DNA of 64,000 nt from Serripes groenlandicus (lineage: Eukaryota; Mollusca; Bivalvia; Cardiida; Cardiidae). A program made the position numbers and the translations under genes. The notes beneath the pieces were generated by a model. It was not told where the DNA came from. It did no database searches and saw only the letters and a program-made list of their open reading frames with translations. The stretch is from positions 35,698,694 through 35,762,693 of the forward strand of contig JASEVX010000013.1 of assembly GCA_031761405.1 (NCBI GenBank), read 5' to 3'. Below are positions 1-10,670 of this stretch, in pieces (the first letter of the stretch is position 1; each line of letters begins with the position of its first letter).

Positions 1-660
1 CTCAGCGCGAAAAAGTTGTTACTGCTTCTTCAATAACATAAAGTTACAACCGTTTCGCGCTAAGCCATCGGTATACAATAGCGGTGAAATCAATGTCAAA
101 CATTCAGCGGGATGCGTTTAACATGGACCACTTCAAGCGAAAAAAATCATGAGAGCAAATATATAAATAATGAAAACACGAATAAGCCTGTGTATACCCA
201 TCTCTATGTGCGATATCATTGAGAAAATGGCCCGAACAAGCTAATTATTGTATCCTAAACTATGTATTAGTCAATAAAATGTAGAAAATTCACAATGCGA
301 TGAACTTATTGATATACGATGCGGTACCCTTTTGTACTACACATGTTTATTAATATATTTTCATCTTGATCTAGTTTATATGCGTATCATTCATGAAATG
401 TTATACTAATATGAGCAATAGATATACAAGAACTTAACAAAAGTCAAGATAGGTAATATCACAAATAATTCGGAAAAAGGCTCATTTAATTTAGTAAATC
501 TAGATGCGATAGCATAGACAATATGGGCCGAACATATCTCTTCATTCAGTGTGGGTCATCGTCAAGGGCAGAGTGAACTAATGTGTGTACGCTAAACGCT
601 GTCCTCTCAAGATGTACATGACAACTGAATTGGTAACTGTAACTTTAAGTGAAATGGTAT
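1..660. repeat. 3'-flank duplication module, copy 1
   Basis: Non-coding DNA that matches 29,240-29,870 along most of its length, for example 'gttgttactgcttc', 'cattcatgaaatgttata' and 'aatttggtaactgta'-type blocks. Parts also match 7,540-7,890 and 21,940-22,075. The 29,240 copy lies about 1.9 kb downstream of an intact TRIM-like gene, so this copy probably trails another TRIM gene to the left of the window. An inverted AGCGCGAAA/TTTCGCGCT pair lies at 3-11 and 53-61. I see no open reading frame worth calling. Confidence 0.6.
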
Positions 661-677
661 AGGTTTGGTTTTGTATT

Positions 678-926
678 CTTGGTGTTTTACGCAGCTTTCA
701 ACAATTATTCAATCATAGCACGGCGTTGCCTGTGTAAATTACCAGTACTACAGGTCAATTGATCCTGACACAAACCAGTCAGTCGTAATGGCTTATCCTG
801 CATGAGCGCCGTGGAGGGCAGCCATTACTACCATTATAAACGTAGTTGGTACGACATGGCCGGGGATCGAACAAGCGACCTTCATCACCCGATATGGACT
901 CTCTACCACTTCACCACCCAAGCGGT
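678..926 (-). mobile_element. tRNA-derived SINE (family A), minus
   Basis: Read on the minus strand it starts with a tRNA-like head (a box A-like 'GGTGAAGTGGTAGAG' and a box B-like 'GTTCGATCCCCGG') and ends in the family tail (GCCGTG..., 'AACAATTGTTGAAAG'-like, 'AAACACC'). More than ten copies of this family occur in the window in both orientations. The same insertion is present at 22,078-22,313, so it predates the segmental duplication. Confidence 0.75.
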
Positions 927-1021
927 ACGATTTTCTTGAGATTGAGGGTTTGAATTGTGAACATGATATGTACCTTCGACCCGATCCATACTATAATTAA
1001 AGAATGCATTAGGTAGCATGT

Positions 1022-1200
1022 TAGATCCCCGACCAGGTCATACCAACTATTTTTAAAAATGGTAGTAATGGCTGCCCTCCTTTGCTCCAGGGTTGCGGGT
1101 TATCATTATTAGCAGTAGTACTGGTAACTTACCCAGGAAACGCCGTGACATAACTGAACAATTGTTGAAAGCGGCGTTAAACACCAAACAATCAATCAGT
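1022..1200 (+). mobile_element. SINE family A, partial (head missing)
   Basis: It begins inside box B ('GATCCCCGACC') and runs through 'ATGGTAGTAATGGCTGCC' and 'ACGCCGTGACATAACTGA' to the (AATC)n tail. The box A half is absent. The same truncated copy is present at 22,450-22,612. Confidence 0.75.
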
Positions 1201-1204
1201 CAAA

Positions 1205-1745
1205 TATTCTTACCACAATCAAATCGCTACTATTTTACTTAGCCTCATTTACCTGCGATTCGCTAGCCATACCGGTTATTATGTAAATAATTGTGTTTGT
1301 TGTAATTCACGTCACAGAAATCAAAGTCTTATTTGTTTTCATTTGATGTAAAAGGAGTAAATGTGTATAACTAATAAATTGTAAACTGTAGTTATTCAAT
1401 GTAGAACGTTAAAATATTTGATACGGTATTCTGTGGTCGCTCAAAATCATAAAGGGTGCATATAAACATGTGAAATAGTTATCTAACGCGATAAAGCCTG
1501 ACATAATGGGCAGCTATAGTATACGGACGTTTTGAACTGGTTTCCTGTATTTACCTAACTGGGATAAATGAAAAGGGAATCATTATTCATGGGGTATGCA
1601 CAGTCAGTATGTAGAGTTAACTGTTTTGATCATTCAGACATACGCTATCATTTTAAGTAATATAAACAGATATGTAGGGTAAATAACCGTGTACTATAAT
1701 ATTACAAAGTGTGCATACACGTTGGAGAAAAATCCACATTAAGGT
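1205..1745 (+). promoter_or_regulatory. TRIM upstream module 1: putative promoter and non-coding exon 1
   Basis: One of four related segments lying upstream of TRIM-like coding exons. It has TATAAA at 1661-1666 and a splice donor AAG|GTAAGA with GT at 1744-1745, 82 bases apart. The same spacing is kept in modules 2 and 4. Together with the 3' splice site 9 bases before each TRIM ATG, this suggests a short (about 50-base) untranslated first exon. Transcription from here is inferred. Confidence 0.5.
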
Positions 1746-1752
1746 AAGACGT

Positions 1753-2637
<885 letters not shown>

Positions 2638-2662
2638 AAATGGACAAACAATAAAATATAAA

Positions 2663-2925
2663 CAAGCTGGCGACGCGGTCTGCCAATACAACGGTTGTAA
2701 ATTCGAATCAAGCTCTGCAAACAACTTTTCATCCGTTTGATTCATGCGTTTAGCGTCGTCCAGCAAGGGGCAAAAATAGTATGTGAGGAAAAGCAGCCAG
2801 TTTGTTGGAGACTGTTGCGTGGAGTACTATTGTGAGTAAGTCAGGAAATACATGGGGTCGGTGCACGTGTGCCCTGACATAACCGTTGTTGAAGACTGCG
2901 TTTAACCCCAATCAATCAACCAATA
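2663..2925 (+). mobile_element. SINE family B, degenerate copy
   Basis: The head 'GCTGGCGACGCGGTCTGCC' matches the family B tRNA-like head ('GGTAGCGACGCGGGCTG' in other copies). The tail 'TGAAGACTGCGTTTAACCCC' is followed by AATC repeats. A sister copy lies at 5,190-5,437 in module 2. Confidence 0.65.
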
Positions 2926-3240
2926 TAAGTAACTTGTTTCTTTGTCGATACTGTTTGTCTCATCTTTCATAAAGCTCACAATTACATTTAACCTACAATC
3001 AATCAATTTACCAATATAAGTAACTTGTTTCTTTGTCGATACTGTTTGTCTCATCTTTCATAAAGCTTACAATTGCATTTAACTCCAATCAATCAATCTA
3101 CCAATATGAGTAAATTATTCTTTGTCGATAATGTTTGTCTTATCTTTCATAAAGCTTACAATTGCATTTAACCCCAATCAATCAATCTACCAGTATGAGT
3201 AAATTATTCTTTGTCGATACTGTATGTCACACTTCCATAA
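2907..3240. repeat. Tandem repeat, ~88-bp unit x ~4
   Basis: Successive units contain 'AATCAATC', 'CCAATATAAGTAACTTGTT', 'TTTGTCGATACTGT' and 'CATCTTTCATAAAGCT'. The unit is the SINE tail plus flanking DNA. In the sister segment at 5,427-5,500 it is present once, so it expanded after that duplication. Confidence 0.85.
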
Positions 3241-4264
3241 GGCTAAAGTTTTATTTATTTGTATTTCCGGTATATTTCTTAGTGTGTGTTTCCGTTGTAA
3301 CTTGACAACTTAAAACTGATATTGACCCTTGTGCATCGATAGATGGTTAGTGTTTTTATCCTTCACGCAAAACTGTCATGTGTTAATTAAGAACAAAAAA
3401 GAACGCCAGTATATACTGAATAGTTAGGTTATTTTTAAATTATCAGTTACGTGGTGGCGACTGGTCAATGTGCAGGAGTAATAATTACATCTATTTCTTT
3501 CAAAGGATGTATATGTTTGTTAAGATGTTTATACATGAGTCTGGTACTTTATTTTTGTTGTATTAGATGTATGTGAGAAAGGGTCAAACTCCTTCATACA
3601 GTTTCCAAACGTTTTACGTTTCCAGAGGCTTCAATATAGAGGACAAAACCAATAACTATTTTAATATTCATTTAAACCCATCTACGACATATAGGGAATA
3701 TCTTTTTGCAGGAGCGATACAGGTGTTAGTATTGTACTACGAGAGGCGTGGACAACTGAGATCTCGTGAGATAGAAGGTTGAGAGAGATGTCAATTTGAC
3801 CACGCCCAGAGTAGAATATACTTAAACCTGTATCGCTACTCTAACATAATTTCCCTTTTATTATATACCATGTATACCTTTTTTTAAGACAAACTAAAGA
3901 AAAAATATCAAATAATATATTTTGAATAACGAAATAACAAAGTTTTCACATAAATGATTGGCGTGTGAACCACGCCCAACTACCGTATTTAGGATGACGT
4001 AAAATCATATATCAATGAGGTCACATCATATTTCAGTGACGTATCATTACCATATTTGGTACCGTATTTAACACGTATACAATACGGAATTTAAATCCGT
4101 AGTAGGATTTTTAATAAAGAGATCACATGCATAGCCTCTAGTATATGATACTTCTAGCTACCAATGACATACAAAAATGAATGGGTCAAATAATGATCTT
4201 CATATATCAACCACGCTCTTTACCTGGAGCTCTGCTTTTAATAAATATAAGAAGTCGGTTTCCG
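3241..4264. other. Non-coding spacer with one inverted-repeat element
   Basis: AT-rich DNA with no supported gene. At 3,713-3,842 an inverted pair ('GAGCGATACAGGT' and 'ACCTGTATCGCT') brackets about 130 bp and may be a short MITE. 'CCACGCCCA' occurs at about 3,800 and 3,971. The 71-codon frame at 3,567-3,782 overlaps the inverted repeat and has no recognisable domain. Confidence 0.5.
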
Positions 4265-4276
4265 TTCGACTGCGGG

Positions 4277-4497
4277 GAATCCGCCGTGGTCGAGTGGTTA
4301 GCGTCGGGGATTTGAAACTGGGCGTCCAGGCTTCGATCCCCAGTCGCGGCACGACGGTCATGGTGGAGTGCCCTTGGACAATGCACATTTCATAGCCTAG
4401 TACTGGTTTGTTTACCAAGGGATCATGAATAAGTGAACTGTCGCCGTGATATAATTACAATAATGTTGAAAACGGCGTTAAACCCCAATACACCAAT
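4277..4497 (+). mobile_element. SINE family C, full copy
   Basis: The tRNA-like head has box A 'GTGGTCGAGTGGTTAGCGTC' and box B 'GCTTCGATCCCCAG'. The body has 'CACGACGGTCATGGTGGAG', 'TAGTACTGGTTTGTTTACC' and the tail 'GAAAACGGCGTTAAACCCC'. The head is continuous with this body, so it is a SINE and not a free tRNA gene. Confidence 0.8.
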
Positions 4498-4559
4498 AGT
4501 CTGCGAGCCCGGTCACCTCTTTAATTATAGTCTGTATCGGGTCCTGAGAAACATAATCC

Positions 4560-5105
4560 AATTCATAATTCAAACCTTTGTCCTTACCACAATCAAATGG
4601 CTACTATTTTACTTTTGCTCATTTGCCTGCGAATCGCTAGTCTTACCGGTTATAATATAAATATTTGTGTTTCCTGTAATTTCACTTCATAGAAATCTAA
4701 GTTTAATTTGTTATTATTTGAAATAAAACATTAAAATGTCTATAACTGATAACTGTAAACTGTAGTTATTCAATGTATATTGAAAAAATACTGGATACTG
4801 TATTATGTGGTTACTCAACTCGGTAAAGGGTGCATATAAACATGAACCCGATAAAGACTGACAAGCGTTCATTTTTCACAGACGTTTTGACCTGACTTCC
4901 TTTCTTTACCTAACTGGGATAGATAAAACGGGGAACCATTATTAAAGTGGTTTGTATAATCAGAATGTAGTGTAAACTGTTTTGAACATGTAGACATACG
5001 ATATCATTTAAAGTAATATAAAGGATCTAGAGAGTGAATATTCGTGTACTATAATATATCACAAAGTGTACATACGAGTTGAAGACAGATCCACGTTTAG
5101 GTAAG
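4560..5105 (+). promoter_or_regulatory. TRIM upstream module 2: putative promoter and exon 1 of the 6.4-kb gene
   Basis: Paralogous to module 1. TATAAA at 5017-5022 is followed by the donor TTTAG|GTAAGA with GT at 5101-5102, 84 bases on. It is the nearest module upstream of the coding exon at 6,427, so it is the best candidate for that gene's promoter. The following intron has only short (CT)n at 5,133-5,165 and a (GA)n run at 6,234-6,351. Confidence 0.5.
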
Positions 5106-5189
5106 ACGTTTTGTTTTTGTGTATGTCTGTTTCTTTATCTCTCTCTCTCCCCCACACCCCTCCGTCTCACGAATTGACAAACAGTAACA

Positions 5190-5437
5190 TATAAACAAGC
5201 TGGCGACGCGGGCTGCCAATACAACGGTTGTGAGTTGGAAATCAGCTCAGCTTGATTAATACGTCAAGCGTCAAGCAAGGAATAAACTAGTATATGAGGA
5301 AAAAGGGCCAGTTTGTTTGAGACTGTTACGTGAAGTACTATTGCGAGAAAGACAAGACACACGTGGGTCGGTGCACGTGTGGTCTGATATGACTGGACAG
5401 TTGTTGAAGACTGCGTCAAACCTCCATCAATTAATCA
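5190..5437 (+). mobile_element. SINE family B, degenerate copy
   Basis: Paralogue of 2,663-2,925 ('GCTGGCGACGCGGGCTGCC' head, 'GTTGTTGAAGACTGCGTCAA' near the tail). It lies in the inferred first intron of the 6.4-kb TRIM copy. Confidence 0.65.
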
Positions 5438-5870
5438 GCAATATAAGTAACTTGTTCTTTGTCAAAACTGTCTGTCTCATCTTCCATAAAGCTTAAGCTC
5501 TATCTGTTTATATTTTGCCTGTACATTACATTGAATGTGTTCCGTAATCAGGTATAGCATGACAACGTAAAGCTGATATTGACCCTTGTTCACAGATATA
5601 TCTAACTATGGTGTGGTTTTTTATTGAAATTTATCTGTATTTTTTCCGGGATATTTTTAGTCTACTGTCCTAGAAATGGTGTGTGTGTGAAAGGGTTATA
5701 GATAACCGAATTGTCATTGACATTTAAAATGAGTGTGAGTTAATGTAGGATGGATGACCCTGTGTGGTTCTATAACATGCACTTTATGTTTCAAAAGACA
5801 TAACTGTCCATCATGTAAATACAGTATTTATTTCGAACAAGTCTTGCTGGATAAATAACTTAAGCGGTAT

Positions 5871-6134
5871 GATTGATTGATTGTTGGGTGTTTTACTCCA
5901 CGTTTAACAATTCTTCACTTGTATCACGGCGTTGCCTGTGAAAGTTACAAGTCCTACTGGTCCATTTATCCTGACACCAGCCAGTCAGTCGTAATGCTGA
6001 ACCCCGCAATCCTGAGCGCCAAGGAGGGCAGCCATTACTACCGTTTATAAAGTATTTGTATGACCCGGCCAAGGATCGAACCCGCGACACACCACACCCA
6101 AGACGAACGCTATTCCACTGTACCACCGAGGCAG
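5871..6134 (-). mobile_element. SINE family A, full copy, minus
   Basis: Read on the minus strand it runs from tRNA-like box A and B ('GGTTCGATCC'-like) through 'GGTAGTAATGGCTGCC' to the ATC-rich tail at 5,871. It is intact over about 264 bp and sits in the inferred intron before the 6.4-kb coding exon. Confidence 0.8.
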
Positions 6135-6229
6135 TCAATGCGAACAAAAAATATTGGACGAAAAATTTAACATAATGGTCCTTTAGTTGCCGCCCACCTG
6201 TCTACCGTAGTGATAACAGCGTCCTTCTG

Positions 6230-6354
<125 letters not shown>

Positions 6355-6435
6355 GTCTCTCTCCCTCGTCTGTTTACCCAGGGATAATGAATAAGTAAAC
6401 CATTTATCATATTTATTTCATGGCAGGTTGAAAAC

Positions 6436-7395
6436 ATGGCCGAAGCAAATCCAGTTAACCTGTCAGATGAAGATCCGACTAAGATGTGCGACCCGTGTTT
6501 ATTCAGGGGTATAAACACACAGGCAGGAACCTATTGTCAGGTGTGTTCAGAATATATGTGTGATACGTGTGAAGCAGTCCATCGCAGTTCTAAAGCATCA
6601 CGTGATCATGAGCTTAAACCGTTTAAAGAGTCACAACGATTGTCGATTAAACAAAAGGCACAGATTTCGTCAATTATGGCCTGTGACGTCCACCGTACAA
6701 AGACCCTTACACATATCTGTGTCAGTCATAACGTACCTATATGCAGTGCATGTAAATCAGCGAAACACAGAAAATGTAACACCGAGACTCTAAATCAACT
6801 CTCGAAAGAAGCAAATATTAAGAAAGAGGTATTGCAATGCATTGATAATTCAAAGGTTTTAGTATCCGAGGTCAAACAAATTAAAGATTCAAAGGAAGAA
6901 GAACAAAATTGGATACGTGTTAGCTCCAGAAAATGTATTCAAGAAGTAACGAGAATCAAAAACGAAATAATTTCTTGGGCCGAAAAACTGACAAAGGATA
7001 TGGAAGACGAGATAAATAACAAACAAATTCAGCTTCTTGCTGAAATAGAAGGGGATATCAAAGCTGTAGTCGAAATCAGCAAACAGATGCGAGATATCGT
7101 GAACTCATTTGAAATCCTTGGAAAAGATATTGAAGATACGACCTGTGTGCTCATGATGAAAGAGAAAGGAAACATCGAAGACGGGAAAGAAATGAAAGAC
7201 GACATACTGAAACAGGTAAAGCCGGTTACGTTAGATTTCCAGCAGTCCGACAAACTTGTGACCCTAATGTCAGCAATAACCTCACTGGGCAGACTAGAAA
7301 TAAAAGAGAATCACATCAGTGAACCTGAAACCATTGCAATACGAGATATCATATACGAACAAAATGGGGAATTGACTGTAAAAACGAAAAACTAA
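6436..7395 (+). CDS. RING-less TRIM-like protein, truncated (B-boxes and coiled coil only)
   Basis: Predicted 319-residue protein. A B-box1-like zinc site (C-x2-C-x12-C-x2-C-x4-C-x2-C-x3-H-x8-H) is followed by a B-box2-like site (C-x2-H-x8-C-x2-H-x4-C-x2-C) and a long charged coiled coil. There is no RING finger, so E3 ligase activity is not expected from this chain alone. ATG at 6436 follows a 3' splice site (...GGCAG|GTTGAAAAC). It is highly similar to the copies at 18.6 and 25.6 kb, but the C-terminal propeller is missing: after the conserved PET motif the DNA jumps to the third blade in another frame and stops. It may be a pseudogene or a working short form; bivalve TRIM proteins are linked to antiviral signalling, but a role here is inferred. 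Confidence 0.75.
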   Translation: MAEANPVNLSDEDPTKMCDPCLFRGINTQAGTYCQVCSEYMCDTCEAVHRSSKASRDHELKPFKESQRLSIKQKAQISSIMACDVHRTKTLTHICVSHNVPICSACKSAKHRKCNTETLNQLSKEANIKKEVLQCIDNSKVLVSEVKQIKDSKEEEQNWIRVSSRKCIQEVTRIKNEIISWAEKLTKDMEDEINNKQIQLLAEIEGDIKAVVEISKQMRDIVNSFEILGKDIEDTTCVLMMKEKGNIEDGKEMKDDILKQVKPVTLDFQQSDKLVTLMSAITSLGRLEIKENHISEPETIAIRDIIYEQNGELTVKTKN

Positions 7396-7562
7396 ATATC
7401 AGTTGTCACGCGAAAAATGGAAAGAGTGAATGGTAAAGGTGCTTACGTTGGATGGTGTTACAGTGAACACCTTTAACATTAGTCTGGGTGGTCCTTATAA
7501 CTTGGCCGTGAACAATTCCGGGGACAGAAGCCTTGTCAGTACATATGCATATGGTGTACGAT
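7396..7562 (+). pseudogene. Propeller relic of the truncated TRIM-like gene
   Basis: It matches about 19,860-20,030 of the intact gene ('AAAGGTGCTTAC', 'GATGGTGTTACAGTGAACAC', 'GGCCGTGAACAATTCCGGGG'). About 0.3 kb (blades 1-2) is deleted before it, and a TAA interrupts its own frame in the tract 'GAATGGTAAAGG'. It ends abruptly at 7,562, where the 3'-flank module begins. Confidence 0.8.
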
Positions 7563-7890
7563 GTAGTACATCCTTTTAACTACACATGCACATCAATGTA
7601 TTCTCATCTTAATCTAGATTGTTTGATTATCATTCATGAAATGTTAAACAAATGTGAGCAATGGATATACAAGGACATAACAAACGTCAAGAACGGTCAT
7701 ATCAAGTTCGGAAATTCCGCAGGGTAAGCGCTACATGGCCTCGTCAGGATCAAATGAATCGTATAGCAAGATTCAAATGTCTTCTTTAATTGGAGGTCAT
7801 CGGTCAAGGTCAGCGTGACCTAATGTGTGTACGTTGCACGCTGTTCACCCACGATGCGCATGCCTACATAATTTGGTACCTGTATGTTGA
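7540..7890. repeat. 3'-flank duplication module, copy 2
   Basis: It matches 300-660 and 29,470-29,850 ('ATCATTCATGAAATGTTA', 'GTGTACGTTGCACGCTGTTC'). It abuts the TRIM propeller relic directly, so a deletion removed the gene's 3' end and about 2 kb of flank. Confidence 0.6.
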
Positions 7891-7900
7891 AGGGTATAGA

Positions 7901-8202
7901 TTTGTTTGTTTGTTTGGTGTCTTTCGCCGCTTTAAACAATTATTCAGATATTTCACGGGGTCTACTGGGTAACTTACCAGTTCTACTGGTCCATTTATTC
8001 TGACACAAGTCAGTCAATCGTAATGCTAACACCGCATTTATTCTGACACAAGTCAGTTAATCGTAATGCTAACACCGCAAACCTAAGCGCCAATGAGGGC
8101 ATCTATAAATATCATTTTAAATGTCTTTGGTATGACAAGGCTGGGGTCGAACAAGCGACCTTCCGCACCGAGGCGGACGCTCTACCACTACACCACCGAG
8201 GC
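7901..8202 (-). mobile_element. SINE family A with internal 42-bp duplication, minus
   Basis: Complete family A copy with box B ('GGTCGAAC' in plus sense reads as 'GTTCGACC') and box A. The segment 'TTTATTCTGACACAAGTCAG...CACCGCA' is present twice in direct tandem, at about 7,995-8,036 and 8,037-8,078, which makes this copy longer than the others. Confidence 0.8.
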
Positions 8203-9770
8203 GATCGAAATGGTATAGGGGAAACTAAATTGACATTGTTGAGCGGTTGTACAGACAGACAAGGTGTAAAACTATAAAATTCATTTGAATTTTAAATAGG
8301 GGACAATATACATGAATAATGCATTACACATCAGTTATTTAAGTGTATTAACGTAACACACGAAACACTCGTCTTTAATTTAAACATTATATTTGCATTA
8401 CTGGAAGAAATGGTTCTGTACCAGTTTAATGATCGGGAAAAATAGGAAATACTTAAATACCAGCTCAACGGAGCGACTCAATTACTATCATTATAAATGT
8501 ATTGGGTTTGACCTGACCGAGATTCGAACTATGGCGAACGCTCTAAAAAGTACACCAGCAAGCTAATAAAAGCACATATCTAATATTAGTTATCTGTATC
8601 GTTGTTAGATTTTTACTCTACCCCTTATCCTGCACTGTTCTCGCTATAATCATCAGCTATTTTCCATATTGGGCATCGAACCCTAGACCGATGGACGTTC
8701 TCTACAACTATAATTCTGCCCGAGGGTGTTATGTGAAGAGGGGCATGTCCTAGCCAAATGCTGGGGTCATGAATATGTGACCTATTGCAACGATGCAACT
8801 AACAGTGTCAACTCTTTAACCTTTGCCCAAATGTAGAAGATGACTTCTGAAAGCATTGTGACAAAAGTACATATTGCTTATAGAGGGAAATTTCTCCGTG
8901 TGCTGCAATATGTTCAACTGTATTTAAAAACAATACTTTCATGTACATAGATGATCCAAAACTGCCTGCATGTCTGTAAATCCGTCCGTTTATATAAAAA
9001 AGGTTTAAATCAAATAAATCCTTACCCTTAAGTTACCTGACACAGGTATTTAGATGATTCTGTTATCTGACACTATTACTCCCTGTGTCGTATGTTGTTG
9101 GTTCGTACTATCATGTAATAATAAAGGCTACCTAGTATATTTGATAATTTGGATGGGCACTTCTTCGATTTCAACTAGGTTATTTAGTTACATTGTGAAA
9201 ACGATAGGGGATACTGAAATACATCATTCGAATCACTGCACTTATAATGTGCATGTATCTAATGATGTCGTGATTAAAGCTTCCGCCTTTGGAGAGAGAG
9301 ACCATGATTCGATACCCGGTCTGGTCATAGCAAATGCTTTTAACACGGTAGTTAGAGATTCCCTCATAATGAGCTCATGGTTACGGGTATATATGTAGCA
9401 CTATTATCGATTTATCGATGTCAGGTTATATAAGAAAAGTGGTACTGATGAATCTTAAGGAAACGCCGTACTGTAACTGAAAAAGCTGTTGAAAACGACG
9501 TTAAGCACCAATAAAACAAACAAGACCATTGACTGCTGAAGATACTGATGGGTGTGCTCTTATGGAAACGCAGTGATGTAAATGAAATGCTGTTGAAAAC
9601 GGCGATATTTTACGAGAGAGACTAAGGGCGTGATTGAACTAAGTGAAGGACACTTTAACACACGGGTATTTTAACACTTAACAACATGCCTCTATCAACC
9701 ATGTCAATTATTGTTACAAAAGGTTTATTTTAGTTTACTTTAGTTTACTTTACCCTTTATCCATATAAAC
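8203..9770. other. Intergenic, degraded SINE pieces only
   Basis: No gene is supported. Family A fragments occur at about 8,455-8,560 (minus) and SINE tails at about 9,455-9,521 and 9,555-9,610 ('GAAACGCCGTACTGTAACTG', 'GCTGTTGAAAACG'). The 114-codon frame at 9,054-9,398 shows no recognisable domain or splice signals. Confidence 0.55.
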
Positions 9771-9772
9771 GC

Positions 9773-9980
9773 GACATTAACCCTTCACTACATACAGCAA
9801 ATTTGACACCTTTGAAAACATGCAGGCAAAATGTGGAAAAGGTCTATAGATATAAGAATGATTGTTATATACAGTTGAATACATTGTGGCAATAAACACA
9901 GATGTTCATTATAAGCAATTTATCTTTTGTAACAATGTTTACAAAAGGCATGCGTCGATATGGGAAAGGGTTAAACATAA
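9773..9980. mobile_element. TTAACCC MITE, diverged copy
   Basis: 'ATTAACCCTTCACTACATACA' at the left and 'CGATATGGGAAAGGGTTAAA' at the right are the inverted ends of a large MITE family whose ends read TTAACCCTTTCCC. The middle carries 'AGCAATTTATCTTTTGTAAC', the family's central motif. Confidence 0.7.
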
Positions 9981-10127
9981 CAACATGCCAGTTCGACAAA
10001 ATAACACGTTTTATGTACAAGACGTCTCATGAATATAATGTTAAGTCAACTAGACATAATACCATTGTCCAAAGCTCCAGGGTGCGATATGCGGGAAATA
10101 ATAACAACAGCATTTAATGTAGAAAGT

Positions 10128-10190
10128 GACTCAGAGTTAGAGCGCGGGCCTCATGGTCCAAATCTCCAGGGTTCGATATGTGGGAAAGAA
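10128..10190 (+). repeat. tRNA-like SINE-head relic
   Basis: 'CAGAGTTAGAGCGCGGGCC' resembles a box A, and 'CAGGGTTCGATATGTGGGA' 34 bp on resembles a box B. No tRNA cloverleaf can be drawn with confidence. Similar pieces are at about 10,068-10,097 and 21,165-21,225. Confidence 0.4.
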
Positions 10191-10204
10191 TTAAACGCTT
10201 ACAT

Positions 10205-10670
10205 ATGGTGACAGGAAAGACTTATCGATTATGCATGTGTTCAGGATAGTGACGGAAGGACTGGTGTCAGGATAGACTTATCGATAAAACATGTGCTCAA
10301 GATTACGACGGCAGGACTGGTGTCAGGATACACATTCCTGTTATACTGGAGCTTAAGATAGTGATTGAAGCAATGGTGTCAGGATAAATGTATAATGATG
10401 GTGAGGATTACGATCAAAGCATGTTTACCGGTTATACGAGTGCTCGGGAATTTGACGGAAAGATTGGTGTCAGGTTTAAATAAACGATATTGTTGATGAT
10501 CAAAATGTTGACGTCTCAGGACTGGTGTCAGGATAAACTTACCAGTAATGCTGATGATCAGGATAGTTACAGAAGGATTGATAGTTGGACAAACTTAATT
10601 GTAATGCTTGTGATATGAGAGGTGAAAGAAAATTGTGATAGGATAAACATACATATAATGCTGGTGATCT
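10205..10670. repeat. Degenerate tandem repeat, ~60-80-bp units
   Basis: The phrase 'GGACTGGTGTCAGGATA' or a close form recurs about seven times between 10,205 and 10,570, with 'ACTTATCGAT' and 'GATAGTGACGGAAGGA' between. The units have drifted and differ in length. Confidence 0.7.

Noticed and set aside
4277..4350. Possible free tRNA gene (box A and box B present)
   Set aside because: The tRNA-like head runs straight into the SINE body and tail seen in other family C copies, and the acceptor arms do not pair.
9054..9398. 114-codon frame between SINE pieces
   Set aside because: No recognisable domain or splice signals; likely chance.
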